Below are positions 7,465 through 14,500 of a stretch of DNA of 20,663 nucleotides, piece by piece. The translations under genes were made by a program, and so were the position numbers. Location of the stretch: IMG/VR virus record IMGVR_UViG_3300037069_000305, positions 1 through 20,663 of that record; one strand, given 5' to 3'. The notes below the pieces were generated by a model that made no database searches, was not told the DNA's origin, and saw only the letters and a program-made list of their open reading frames with translations. Origin of the DNA: a virus. Position 1 is the stretch's first letter. The number at the start of each line of letters is the position of its first letter.

Positions 7465-7703
7465 AAACGAAGAACCCGGCTGTTCCTGCAGTGGCGCAAG
7501 GCAAACGAGCGAGTTTCGTGGTGGTCGATGAACTGATCGAGCAGTCGCCAGTCCCCAAAGGCAAGTGGCGTTGCCACCGCTGCAAAACGATCAACAAGGA
7601 CAGCCACCGCTACTGCGATAGTTGCTTCAACGAACCGACCGCAGGGCGACGCGACATCGACCCCGAAGGCCGCAAGTTCAATCCAGACCCAGGGCACGAC
7701 TGA
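7461..7703 (+). CDS. Small protein with a RanBP2-type zinc finger
   Basis: This 80-aa protein starts at GTG 7461, chosen because GGAGG lies at 7451-7455 and the codon overlaps the stop of the glycosyltransferase (GTGA); an in-frame ATG at 7446 is upstream of that Shine-Dalgarno. Residues 36-55 match the RanBP2/ZnF_RBZ consensus exactly: W36-x-C38-x2-C41-x3-N45-x6-C52-x2-C55. In eukaryotes this fold binds RNA or ubiquitin. In a phage it may be a DNA/RNA-binding or protein-docking zinc ribbon, perhaps an adaptor for the flanking transferases. The rest is short, polar and probably unstructured (basic N-terminus, RRDIDPEGRKFNPDPGHD tail). Function is unknown; the pattern is directly visible. Confidence 0.75.
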   Translation: MKTKNPAVPAVAQGKRASFVVVDELIEQSPVPKGKWRCHRCKTINKDSHRYCDSCFNEPTAGRRDIDPEGRKFNPDPGHD

Positions 7704-7704
7704 C

Positions 7705-8322
7705 ATGCAAATCATCATCGTTTCGCACTACAAGCGTTCCGACTGGGTGCGCAAGTTGCTCGACGTGTTCCCCGGCGCGTTCGTCGTCGTGGACTTCCTT
7801 GACCGTGGCGCGCTGTGGGCGCACACCGAAGCGATCAAGCTCGCCGCGATGCTCAACGAGCGTTGCATCATCATGGAAGACGATGCGATACCGGTGGAGG
7901 GGTTCGCGGACTTGGCGGCCCGCTGGTATCACTGGTATCCAGACGAACTCATCAGTTTCTACCTTGGGACGGGTCGCCCGAAGGCATGGCAAGACTGGAT
8001 AACGGGCGCATTCAACAAGGGCGCGATGGTTAGCGATTCTGACGGTTGGGTGCGGCTTCCCGCCCTCATCCACGGCGTCTGCTACACCTTCCCGCCCGAC
8101 CAAGCCCAAGCCATCGGCGACGGCCTCAAGCGGCTCAACGGCAGCGTCAAAGAGGCTGATACAGCCGTGGGCAAGGCTTGGGGCAAGCCGGTGCTGTATC
8201 CGGTAGAATCGCTGGTGGAACACCGGGACCAGGGTAGCGTCGAGCGGCATCCAGATGGCCAACCGCGCACCGAACCCCGTGTTGCTCGCTTCCTTGCTGG
8301 CCCACTCGCTTACCCAAGGTGA
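7705..8322 (+). CDS. Small glycosyltransferase-like protein
   Basis: This 205-aa protein opens with a Rossmann-like strand (MQIIIVSHYKR) and carries CIIMEDDAIP (residues 54-63). That is the 'LEDDxxP' metal/nucleotide-sugar motif of GT25- and GT2-like transferases (E58, D59, D60). Further family-like features are EADTAVGKAWG (150-160) and VLYPVESLVEHRDQGSV (163-179), the 'YP.SLVxHxxxxS' ending typical of small phage and LPS transferases. It follows the zinc-finger gene by one base and reads into the neck genes with three bases between, so it shares their transcript. It probably acts with the upstream transferase on the same glycan or on another acceptor. Donor and acceptor cannot be read from sequence. 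No strong Shine-Dalgarno is present. Confidence 0.75.
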   Translation: MQIIIVSHYKRSDWVRKLLDVFPGAFVVVDFLDRGALWAHTEAIKLAAMLNERCIIMEDDAIPVEGFADLAARWYHWYPDELISFYLGTGRPKAWQDWITGAFNKGAMVSDSDGWVRLPALIHGVCYTFPPDQAQAIGDGLKRLNGSVKEADTAVGKAWGKPVLYPVESLVEHRDQGSVERHPDGQPRTEPRVARFLAGPLAYPR

Positions 8323-8325
8323 CCT

Positions 8326-8802
8326 ATGGCAATCATCGAACTCGCAGTAGCCCTTGCGCACGTGAAGGCCGACGATGAGGCGGTCGAAGACCCGTTGTTC
8401 GCCCTCTACCTCGACAGCGCGCAGTCCATCTGTGAGGGCTACTGCAACCGCAACTTCTACGAGGACGACACCGCTCGATTCCTCGCGTTCGACGCGGGCC
8501 TGGTGGCGCTGCAGGAAGCGACCGACTGGTACAACGACAAGCTGGACACGTCGCCACGCTGGGAAGCCGTCGCCGCTGCTGGTGACAGCTACATCCAGCG
8601 TCGCGGCACCGCGCTGCGCGCCATCAACGGGTGCGTCGCCGATGGCACCATCAAGGCCGCCATCCTGCTGACCTTCGGCCACCTGTATCGCAACCGGCAA
8701 GACAACATCGTCGGCCAGCAGTCGGCAGTGCAGCTGCCGGTAGGTGCCCAGCGCATCCTGCAGCCGTACCTGTGGATCGGTGACTTGGCAGGAGGCTCCT
8801 GA
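8326..8802 (+). CDS. Head-tail connector, HK97 gp6-like
   Basis: This 158-aa protein is predicted to form the adaptor ring under the portal. The N-terminus has the family pattern ALAHVKADDEAVEDPLFALY followed by a helix ending EGYCNRNF. The C-terminal half has TIKAAILLTFGHLYRNRQ and a final LPVGAQRILQPYL, equivalent to the 'IPAAIKxAILxLVGHWYENRE ... P.GV..LL.P' signature. It is longer than the ~100-aa minimal members because of an alanine-rich insert (residues ~45-105). It is the first gene after the accessory cassette, where connector genes normally follow the capsid gene directly. The stop overlaps the next start (TGATG). Confidence 0.88.
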   Translation: MAIIELAVALAHVKADDEAVEDPLFALYLDSAQSICEGYCNRNFYEDDTARFLAFDAGLVALQEATDWYNDKLDTSPRWEAVAAAGDSYIQRRGTALRAINGCVADGTIKAAILLTFGHLYRNRQDNIVGQQSAVQLPVGAQRILQPYLWIGDLAGGS

Positions 8803-9149
8803 TGAACCTGGGCGATAGCAACCGCCGCATTGCGTTCTGGAAGCTCGACGGCCAGGAAGACGCCGCGAACGAGCCGGTCGATGACCCGTGGGTGCTGCAC
8901 AAGGAAAAGTGGGCAGCGATCAAGGGCGAAACGGGCATGGGTTCCATCCGCGCTGCGGCCACCGCTGGCGGCGTGAGTACCCCGCTGGACCGCTACTCGT
9001 TCCGCATCAACTACGACCTGTCGATCACCATCGGAATGCAGATTCGTGATCGGCAAGGTGGCCTGTTCAACGTGATCGCGGTGCGCCACGATCCGCAAGA
9101 TCGCAACTGGACTGACGTGGTTGGCGAAATCGGTGGTGCCAATGGCTAA
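8802..9149 (+). CDS. Head closure protein (HK97 gp7 / SPP1 gp16-like)
   Basis: This 115-aa small beta-barrel protein is thought to plug the connector after packaging and offer the docking face for the tail. It has the family order: an N-terminal RRIAFWK strand, a 'D.P..WV....W' section (DDPWVLHKEKWAAIKG), and a C-terminal GMQIRDRQGGLFNVIAVRH hairpin. GGAGG at 8791-8795 is six bases before the ATG, a strong Shine-Dalgarno inside the preceding gene. It overlaps the next gene by eight bases. Confidence 0.82.
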   Translation: MNLGDSNRRIAFWKLDGQEDAANEPVDDPWVLHKEKWAAIKGETGMGSIRAAATAGGVSTPLDRYSFRINYDLSITIGMQIRDRQGGLFNVIAVRHDPQDRNWTDVVGEIGGANG

Positions 9150-9648
9150 CCGCCGCTCCACTGTCGATATGTCGGGAGTCTTCAAGGGCTTGGAGCGCAT
9201 GATCGCAGCGGAGGAACCGATTGCCCGTGCGATGGGCGTGGGCATGGGCGAAGCGGTGCGGGACGAAGCCAAGATTCGCGCCCCGGTGTTGAAGCCCGAG
9301 AACGTCGGCACGGATAACCAGCAGCCCTACCTGCTGCGCGACTCGATCTATCTGGCGTTCGACAAGCGCGCTCGCGTGTTGAACAAGACCGCGTACAAGT
9401 ACGGCGTGTCATGGAACAGCAAGAAAGCACCGCATGGTCACCTTGCGGAGTTCGGGCACGAAATGCCCTACCGTTACGCGCGCACCGCTGCGGGCCTGTT
9501 CTACACGCCGATCCCCACGACGCCGACTGACGGCGTGTTCGTCGCCGCGCAGCCGTTCCTTGGGCCGGCGTTCGACGCCAAGTTTTCCTCACTCAACGGG
9601 CTTGCCACCGCAGCCGGTGCCGCCAAATTCAGGGAGCTATTCCCATGA
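9142..9648 (+). CDS. Neck/tail completion protein, HK97 gp10-like
   Basis: This 168-aa protein has the gp10-family hallmarks: an N-terminal helix (VFKGLERMIAAEEPIARAM), 'EAKIRAPV', the central GHLAEFGHEMPYR (residues 99-111, equivalent to the family 'H..EFGT') and the C-terminal AQPFLGPAFDAKF. It is expected to sit at the head-tail junction. ATG 9142 is preferred to an in-frame GTG at 9121 because CGGTGG lies just upstream and the 8-base overlap matches the compact style of the operon. Its stop overlaps the next ATG (ATGA). Confidence 0.87.
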   Translation: MANRRSTVDMSGVFKGLERMIAAEEPIARAMGVGMGEAVRDEAKIRAPVLKPENVGTDNQQPYLLRDSIYLAFDKRARVLNKTAYKYGVSWNSKKAPHGHLAEFGHEMPYRYARTAAGLFYTPIPTTPTDGVFVAAQPFLGPAFDAKFSSLNGLATAAGAAKFRELFP

Positions 9649-10022
9649 GCGCAGAACTGCTGATTCCCCCGTTGCTCAACAGCCTGGTGGCCAACCGCGT
9701 GTGGTACGACGCCACGCCCGACGAAGGCTCGACCAAGGACGCTGGGGGCAAGATGATGCCCTTCATCCTGCTGTCCGTGATGGGCGGCCAGGACCAGGAA
9801 TACGTCGAGCAAACGATGGGGCCGATGACCAACATCCGCCTGCAGATCACCGCCTACCACCCGTCCACGGCGGGCGTCAGGCCCCTCATGGAAGCCGCCC
9901 GTGACCGCCTGCTGGCTTCGGCGTATAGTGTGGGCGTCCTCGGGTCGCCCGTGGCCGTGTACGACCCTGCCAGGAAACTGCGGGGCCGGTTCCAACAGTT
10001 CTCGGTGTGGCTCCCGCAGTAA
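9645..10022 (+). CDS. Tail terminator/completion protein, DUF3168-like
   Basis: This 125-aa protein matches the DUF3168 pattern: a short N-terminal helix ending in LVANRVWYDATPDEG, a PFILLSVMGGQD strand, then MTNIRLQITAYHPS, a helix (RPLMEAARDRLLAS) and a last strand RGRFQQFSVWL. Such proteins form the hexameric ring that ends tail-tube growth and joins the tail to the head. It is translationally coupled to the gp10-like gene and sits immediately before the tail tube gene, the standard place. Confidence 0.85.
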   Translation: MSAELLIPPLLNSLVANRVWYDATPDEGSTKDAGGKMMPFILLSVMGGQDQEYVEQTMGPMTNIRLQITAYHPSTAGVRPLMEAARDRLLASAYSVGVLGSPVAVYDPARKLRGRFQQFSVWLPQ

Positions 10023-10033
10023 TCCAATCCTTA

Positions 10034-10040
10034 TAGGAGG
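10034..10040 (+). promoter_or_regulatory. Strong ribosome binding site of the tail tube gene
   Basis: TAGGAGG at 10034-10040 lies six bases before the ATG at 10047 and is the closest match to the anti-Shine-Dalgarno consensus in the window. It fits the need for many tail tube subunits and confirms the start. Confidence 0.8.
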
Positions 10041-10046
10041 TTCGTC

Positions 10047-10712
10047 ATGCAGTATTTTCCGAACGGTGCCAAGTTCGCGGTCGCGACCACGATGAGTCTC
10101 GCTTCCGCCATCAGCGACATCAGCAACGCCAACCCGGCCGTCGCCAGCGCAGTCGTGCTGCCCGATGAAATGGACATCATCTTGCTCGATTCGAACTGGA
10201 CCGACCTCGCGGACCAGCCGACCTACGCCACGGATGTCGGCGGCGGCGCGTTCACGCTGGCCAAGATCGACACCACCGATACCGGCGTTTACTTCCCCGG
10301 CGAAGGCGAGGGCAGTTACAAGATTCCGGGCGACTTCGTGACCGTCAGCCAGATTCGCGAAGTGAACACCAGCGGCGGCGACGCCAATTTCTTCAACTGG
10401 GGTTACGTCGATGATTCGTCCACGCGCACGCGCTCGCGGCCGACCGACACCAACCCGCTGCAGCTGACCCTGACGCTCGACTGGGACCCCGACAAGCCCT
10501 GGGCCGACGCGCTGGAACTGCTGTCGAAGAAGCGCATCCCGACCGTCCTGCGTGAGCGTCTTTCGACCGGCGACATCCTGCTGTACGCGGGCTATGTCTC
10601 GTACCAAAAGGTGCCCTCCCACACCCGCAACGAGAACATGACCGTGACGGCCGTGATGACGATCAACTCCGATCCGATTCGCTTCCCGCCCGAGTTCTTC
10701 GGCGGCTCGTAA
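10047..10712 (+). CDS. Major tail tube protein
   Basis: This 221-aa protein is predicted to polymerise into hexameric rings forming the tail tube. Sequence support is a beta-rich protein with EMDIILLDSNWTDLADQP and PTYATDVGGGAF near the N-terminus, a central DPDKPWADALELLSKKRIP, and the late RNENMTVTAVMTINSDPIRF strand, a tail-tube layout related to lambda gpV-type proteins. It lacks an obvious C-terminal Ig-like domain. Context is decisive: it follows the tail terminator and precedes the frameshifted chaperones and tape measure. A strong ribosome binding site and two hairpins immediately downstream point to separate control of its dose. It is a plausible acceptor for the glycosyltransferases encoded upstream, which is inference. 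Confidence 0.85.
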   Translation: MQYFPNGAKFAVATTMSLASAISDISNANPAVASAVVLPDEMDIILLDSNWTDLADQPTYATDVGGGAFTLAKIDTTDTGVYFPGEGEGSYKIPGDFVTVSQIREVNTSGGDANFFNWGYVDDSSTRTRSRPTDTNPLQLTLTLDWDPDKPWADALELLSKKRIPTVLRERLSTGDILLYAGYVSYQKVPSHTRNENMTVTAVMTINSDPIRFPPEFFGGS

Positions 10713-10713
10713 A

Positions 10714-10731
10714 ACCTGTCGGGGGACAGGT
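10714..10731 (+). other. Small perfect hairpin after the tail tube gene
   Basis: ACCTGTC (10714-10720) and GACAGGT (10725-10731) form a seven-pair stem with a GGGG loop, two bases after the stop. It has no T-tract of its own and lies three bases before the larger terminator stem. It may protect the 3' end of the tail tube mRNA or be part of the termination structure. Confidence 0.5.
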
Positions 10732-10734
10732 CTG

Positions 10735-10777
10735 CTGGATGTCCACGCTTGCTGGGGCGTGGGCATCCAGTTCTTTT
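10735..10777 (+). terminator. Rho-independent terminator after the tail tube gene
   Basis: A 14-pair stem (10735-10748 with 10757-10770, one G-T wobble, eight-base loop) is followed by TTCTTTT (10771-10777). It should end or attenuate transcripts between the tail tube gene and the less abundant chaperone and tape-measure genes. Confidence 0.82.
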
Positions 10778-10801
10778 CCAGCGACCAGCAGCGAGGGAAT
10801 C

Positions 10802-11167
10802 ATGGCACTTACCGAAAGCACGCCGGAGACAATCAAGGCGTCACTCAAGATCACAGGGCGCGGTGTGGTACAGAACCTTGAGTTGACCTACAAGAACCGC
10901 GATGAGGAAGAAATCGAGGAGTTCACCCGCAACGAACAGAATTTCAAGTTGCCGGAGTCGATCAAGGACAACTCGCTCGATGCTTTCAGATGGGGCAACG
11001 CACAGATGGTGCTGTTCCTTGTCGAGTCGTTCGATGACGGCACCGACAAGACTTACCCTCTCACCGTCGATGGCCTCTTGAAGATGGAAAAAAAGTGGAA
11101 GGGCGTGCTGCGGGGCATTGTTACTGGCTTCCACCAGGCACAGCAGGTCGAAGTCGAAAAAAACTGA
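10802..11167 (+). CDS. Tail assembly chaperone, zero-frame product (gpG-like)
   Basis: This 121-aa acidic protein is the upstream partner of a gpG/gpGT-type chaperone pair, which coats the tape measure and recruits tube subunits during tail assembly and is absent from the finished virion. The start at 10802 has a GAGGGA Shine-Dalgarno; an upstream in-frame ATG at 10739 lies inside the terminator stem and is rejected. The sequence begins MALTESTPETIKASLKITGR, has an EEEIEEFTRNEQNFKLPESI segment and ends QQVEVEKN at TGA. The last sense codons, GAA AAA AAC, form the slippery site described separately. Size and position fit the family; the primary sequence alone would be weak. Confidence 0.82.
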   Translation: MALTESTPETIKASLKITGRGVVQNLELTYKNRDEEEIEEFTRNEQNFKLPESIKDNSLDAFRWGNAQMVLFLVESFDDGTDKTYPLTVDGLLKMEKKWKGVLRGIVTGFHQAQQVEVEKN

Positions 11168-11202
11168 AAGAGGCGGTCGCTGAATTGTTCTGGCGACCGC
11201 CT
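11158..11202 (+). other. Programmed -1 ribosomal frameshift signal
   Basis: The heptamer A AAA AAC (11158-11164) is in the right phase (X XXY YYZ) at the very end of the chaperone gene, directly before its TGA (11165-11167). After a six-base spacer comes a perfect ten-pair stem: AGGCGGTCGC (11171-11180) with GCGACCGCCT (11193-11202) and a 12-base loop. Slippage to -1 reads the overlapping frame to 11487. This is the best-known bacterial slippery heptamer with a stimulatory stem at the usual distance. Confidence 0.92.
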
Positions 11203-11487
11203 ACGAACGAAACGATCGCTAAGTACAGGGGTGCGAAGACCTCTAGAGATTTCCCCGAACCAGTTGTTGCAGTGTGGCTAGAGAACGTCAATGCAGTAAG
11301 ATGGTTCCGGCAGTCGATAACTCAGTTCAACTATGCGCAGCACGGCGCGACGGGATTCAACTACGCGGTGGCGTATCGCGATTTTGACGACATGGGTTTG
11401 GTTGGCGTCGAACGCGACACCTGGAAGCGGAAGTTGAGAGTCATGGAAGCCGCTGCACTTGAACAGATCAACATGCCCTCCGAGTGA
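11164..11487 (+). CDS. Tail assembly chaperone, -1 frame extension (gpT-like, DUF1799-like)
   Basis: These 107 codons have no convincing start of their own and should be made as the C-terminal part of a 228-aa fusion after -1 frameshifting at 11158-11164; the joint reads EVEKK then LKEAVAELFW. The sequence resembles DUF1799: VVAVWLENVNAVRWFRQSIT, QHGATGFNYAVAYRDFDDMG, and a final RKLRVMEAAALEQINM. In lambda the T domain binds the tail tube protein while G binds the tape measure, so the fusion bridges the two. A TTG at 11185 with a distant AGAGG is a much poorer explanation. The stop codon lies inside the following hairpin. Confidence 0.88.
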   Translation: MKEAVAELFWRPPTNETIAKYRGAKTSRDFPEPVVAVWLENVNAVRWFRQSITQFNYAQHGATGFNYAVAYRDFDDMGLVGVERDTWKRKLRVMEAAALEQINMPSE

Positions 11488-11499
11488 GGGCATCTTTTT
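11473..11499 (+). terminator. Terminator-like hairpin between chaperone and tape measure
   Basis: ATGCCCTC (11473-11480) and GAGGGCAT (11486-11493) form a perfect eight-pair stem with a five-base loop, followed by CTTTTT (11494-11499). It overlaps the stop codon of the frameshift product and ends two bases before the tape measure Shine-Dalgarno (GGAGG, 11501-11505). Partial termination would lower tape-measure dose; ribosomes finishing the frameshift product could melt the stem. Confidence 0.78.
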
Positions 11500-11511
11500 A
11501 GGAGGCGGGTG

Positions 11512-14500
11512 ATGGCGAACGGCGAAGGTAGCATCGGTGCAGCCAGGATCAACCTTGTCGTTGATGCGAGTGATTACACCAGCGAACTCAAGCGCGCACA
11601 GAATGCCGCCGCTGAATTCGGCAACGCCGCAGAGGAAGCCTTCGGCCGTTCGGAAGGACGAAGCCGCAGCGCGCAAAAGCGGTTGCTCGACTATGTGGCT
11701 GCGCTTGGCAACGCCAGCAGCGAACAGCGCCAGTTCTTGTCGTTGCTCAACAAGGCGTCAGGTGCCGGCGCGTCCGACGCGGTGCTGAAGGCGGCCACCA
11801 AGGGCTTCAACGAGTACGCCAGCAGCGTCGAACTCGCCAAGATCAAGACGGAGGCGTGGGAACAGGGCCAGAAGCGCGCGATGACCGCTGCGCGTGGGCT
11901 TGCCGATGAGGTTCGACGTAGCGGCGACAACGCAGCCAAGGCGGCGAACGAGCGCGCACGCGCCTACGTCGAAGGGCGGGCCACCCAGCAAGCAGCGAAC
12001 AGCCAGTCGCAGTTCAACTCCCTGTTGGGCGTCAACGAGCGTGATGCACTAGCACAAGCCAAGCGTCGTGCCGATGCCGAAGCGGCGATCCTACCGTTCC
12101 TGCAGCAACAGGAGCGCGAGCTTGAGCAACAGTTGGCTCTTGCGCACCAGATCAACAACGCTCGCGACGAACAGGTGCAGCGTTCCGCGCAGTTGGGCAT
12201 CAACAGCCAACTCGGTGTGACCGAACGCGACCTAGCGGCCCAGGCGCAACGTCGTGCCGATGCGGAAGCTGCGTTGCTGCCGATCTTGCAGAAGCAGGAG
12301 CAAGAGCTTGAACGCCAGCTGCAACTGACCAAGCAGATCGACGCGGCGCGCGATGCCCACGTGCAGAACAGCGCGCAGTCGAGCATCAATTCGTTGCTTG
12401 GTGTGCAGCAACCGCGCTCTGGCCAGTATCTTGCGGATCAGCGGCGCGTGGTTGAAGCCCTGCAGGCCCAAGTCGCGGCCGAAGACGCCGTGGAAGCGGA
12501 GGCGCGTGAGATTCACCGTCAGTGGACAGCTATCAACAAGGAAGTAGTCGCTGCCACTAGCAACATGGGTCACTACGACCGCGCGCGTGCCAATGCGCTG
12601 CAGCAGTTTGGGCCGGTCAACGCCAAGCCGATCATCGACCAGATTAACGCGCTTGAGAAAGCGAACACCACCATTCGCGGCACCACAGTCAACGCCAAGC
12701 AGCTGCAGCAGGCGATCCGCTTCCTGCCGGCGCAGTTCACCGACATCGGCGTGTCGCTCGCTGGCGGTATGAACCCGTTGCTGGTCGCGTTCCAACAGGG
12801 TGGCCAAATCCTCGATCAGTTTCGGTTGGCTGGTGCCACCACGGGCGATACGTTCCGCATGATCGGTTCGTATGCGGCGAAGCTGGTCACGCCGATCACT
12901 GCTGCCACGGCTGTTGTTGCTGCGCTTGCGTACACCGCGTACGACGCTGCGAAGGCGATGGAGAACCTTGCCATTGCTGGTGCCAAGGGCTTCGGGCAGG
13001 CCGGCAGCGCAGAACAGCTGTACGCGCTCACGGAAGGACTCAACCAGCTGCAGAACATCCGCCTTGGGCCTGCGGAGGAAGCGGTCGCGCGGCTGGCTGC
13101 TGGCGGTCGCCTGGTGGGCGAGAACATGCAGCTTGCGGCCGAAGCCACTGCGCGTTGGTCGTCGCTGACTGGCGAAGCCGTGGATCAGGTGGCGGCGCAA
13201 TTTGAAGCCATCGCGAAAGACCCACTGCAGGCTATCGAGTCGGGGTTGGTGCGGGTCACGGAAGCGCAGTACAACCAAGTGCGTGCGCTAGTCGTGGTTG
13301 GCAACCAGCAGGAAGCGGTGAACCTGCTGACGAAAATCTGGTACGACACGATAAACGGTAACAGCGCGCAAGTGGAATCGCACCTGAGTAGCGTCAGCCG
13401 CGTGCTGCAGGGGATCAAGGATGATTTCGGCGAAGCCACTCGCGGTGCTGGTGATTTTTTCAACAACATCATCGACAACGTGGGCGTCACGCGGTCGAAG
13501 CTGATAGCGCTCAAAGGCCCTATCGCTGCGTTGATGGACCCGTCGTTCTGGCAGGCGGATGCCCCGAAGGTCGCTGCCAAGACTGGCGGTGGTACTGCGC
13601 AACTATTCGATCCTGCTGCCGCGCAGCGTGCCAAGGCGCAAGCACTGGAAGTTGCGACCTATCTGGCCACGGCTGATGAAAATGCGCAGCGGCAGATCAC
13701 TCGCAACCGCATCATCGCGGACGGCGAACGACTCAAGATAGATTCCGCCACGACTGCACAAATTATTGCGCGGCAGGACAAGCTGTGGGCTGCTGCCGAC
13801 GCCAAGAAAAACAAATCCGGTCGCGGTGGCACTGGTGCCCGCACTGCAGCCAAGGACGTTCGCTACGACTACCAGCTGGAATCGGCGCTGCTACAAACGC
13901 AGACCCGTGAAGTGCAGGCGGCGTACGCGGTCAAGCAGATTACGGCCGAAGCCTATTACGAATCGCTCATCAAGTTCGCGAAGCAAGAGTTCGACATCCA
14001 GAAGCGTTCGAACGCGGAACAGCTGGCGGCCATCGCGGGTAAGAAAGGCCAGGAGCATGAAGTTGCTCGCCTGCGCGTGGCCGACGCCATTGCGGAACAG
14101 CAGCTTGCCCAGCGCACCATCGACATCCAATCGCAGCAAGCGCAGTACATGGAGCGCTTGACGCAGGAGCGCTTTGCGTACTCCAATGCCCTGCAGCACA
14201 ACGTCGAAATGCAGCAAGAGGAATACGACATTGCGTTGAAGCGCATGACGATAGCTGACCGCGAGTTCGAACGGTGGAATGCCGAGAACGAAATCCGGCG
14301 CGAAGGTATTCGGCTGCAGGAGGAAGTGTCGCGTTGGGCGGAAGAAAACCCGAACCAAGTGGAGGAAGGGCAACGCCGTGCACAAGAGGCGCTGGACGCT
14401 ACCAACGCCAAGCTAGAGCAGATGGCGCAAGCCTACGCCAACATCGACGCAGCACAGGCCGACTGGGCCGTTGGCGCAACGAAGGCGTGGGAGAACTGGC

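Noticed and set aside
9501-10766. Minus-strand open frame of 421 codons opposite the neck and tail tube genes.
   Set aside because: It runs across several well-supported + strand genes and the terminator, with biased composition and no domain.
10739-10801. Upstream in-frame ATG extending the tail chaperone by 21 residues.
   Set aside because: It lies inside the terminator stem with no Shine-Dalgarno, while 10802 has GAGGGA at the right distance.
11181-11210. Possible H-type pseudoknot: loop TTGTTC (11185-11190) pairing with GAACGA (11205-11210) behind the frameshift stem.
   Set aside because: Only two bases would have to span the ten-pair stem, which is sterically implausible. The simple stem-loop is sufficient.
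11185-11487. Independent translation of the -1 frame chaperone from a TTG at 11185.
   Set aside because: The AGAGG is too far upstream and TTG is rare, whereas a complete frameshift signal is present.
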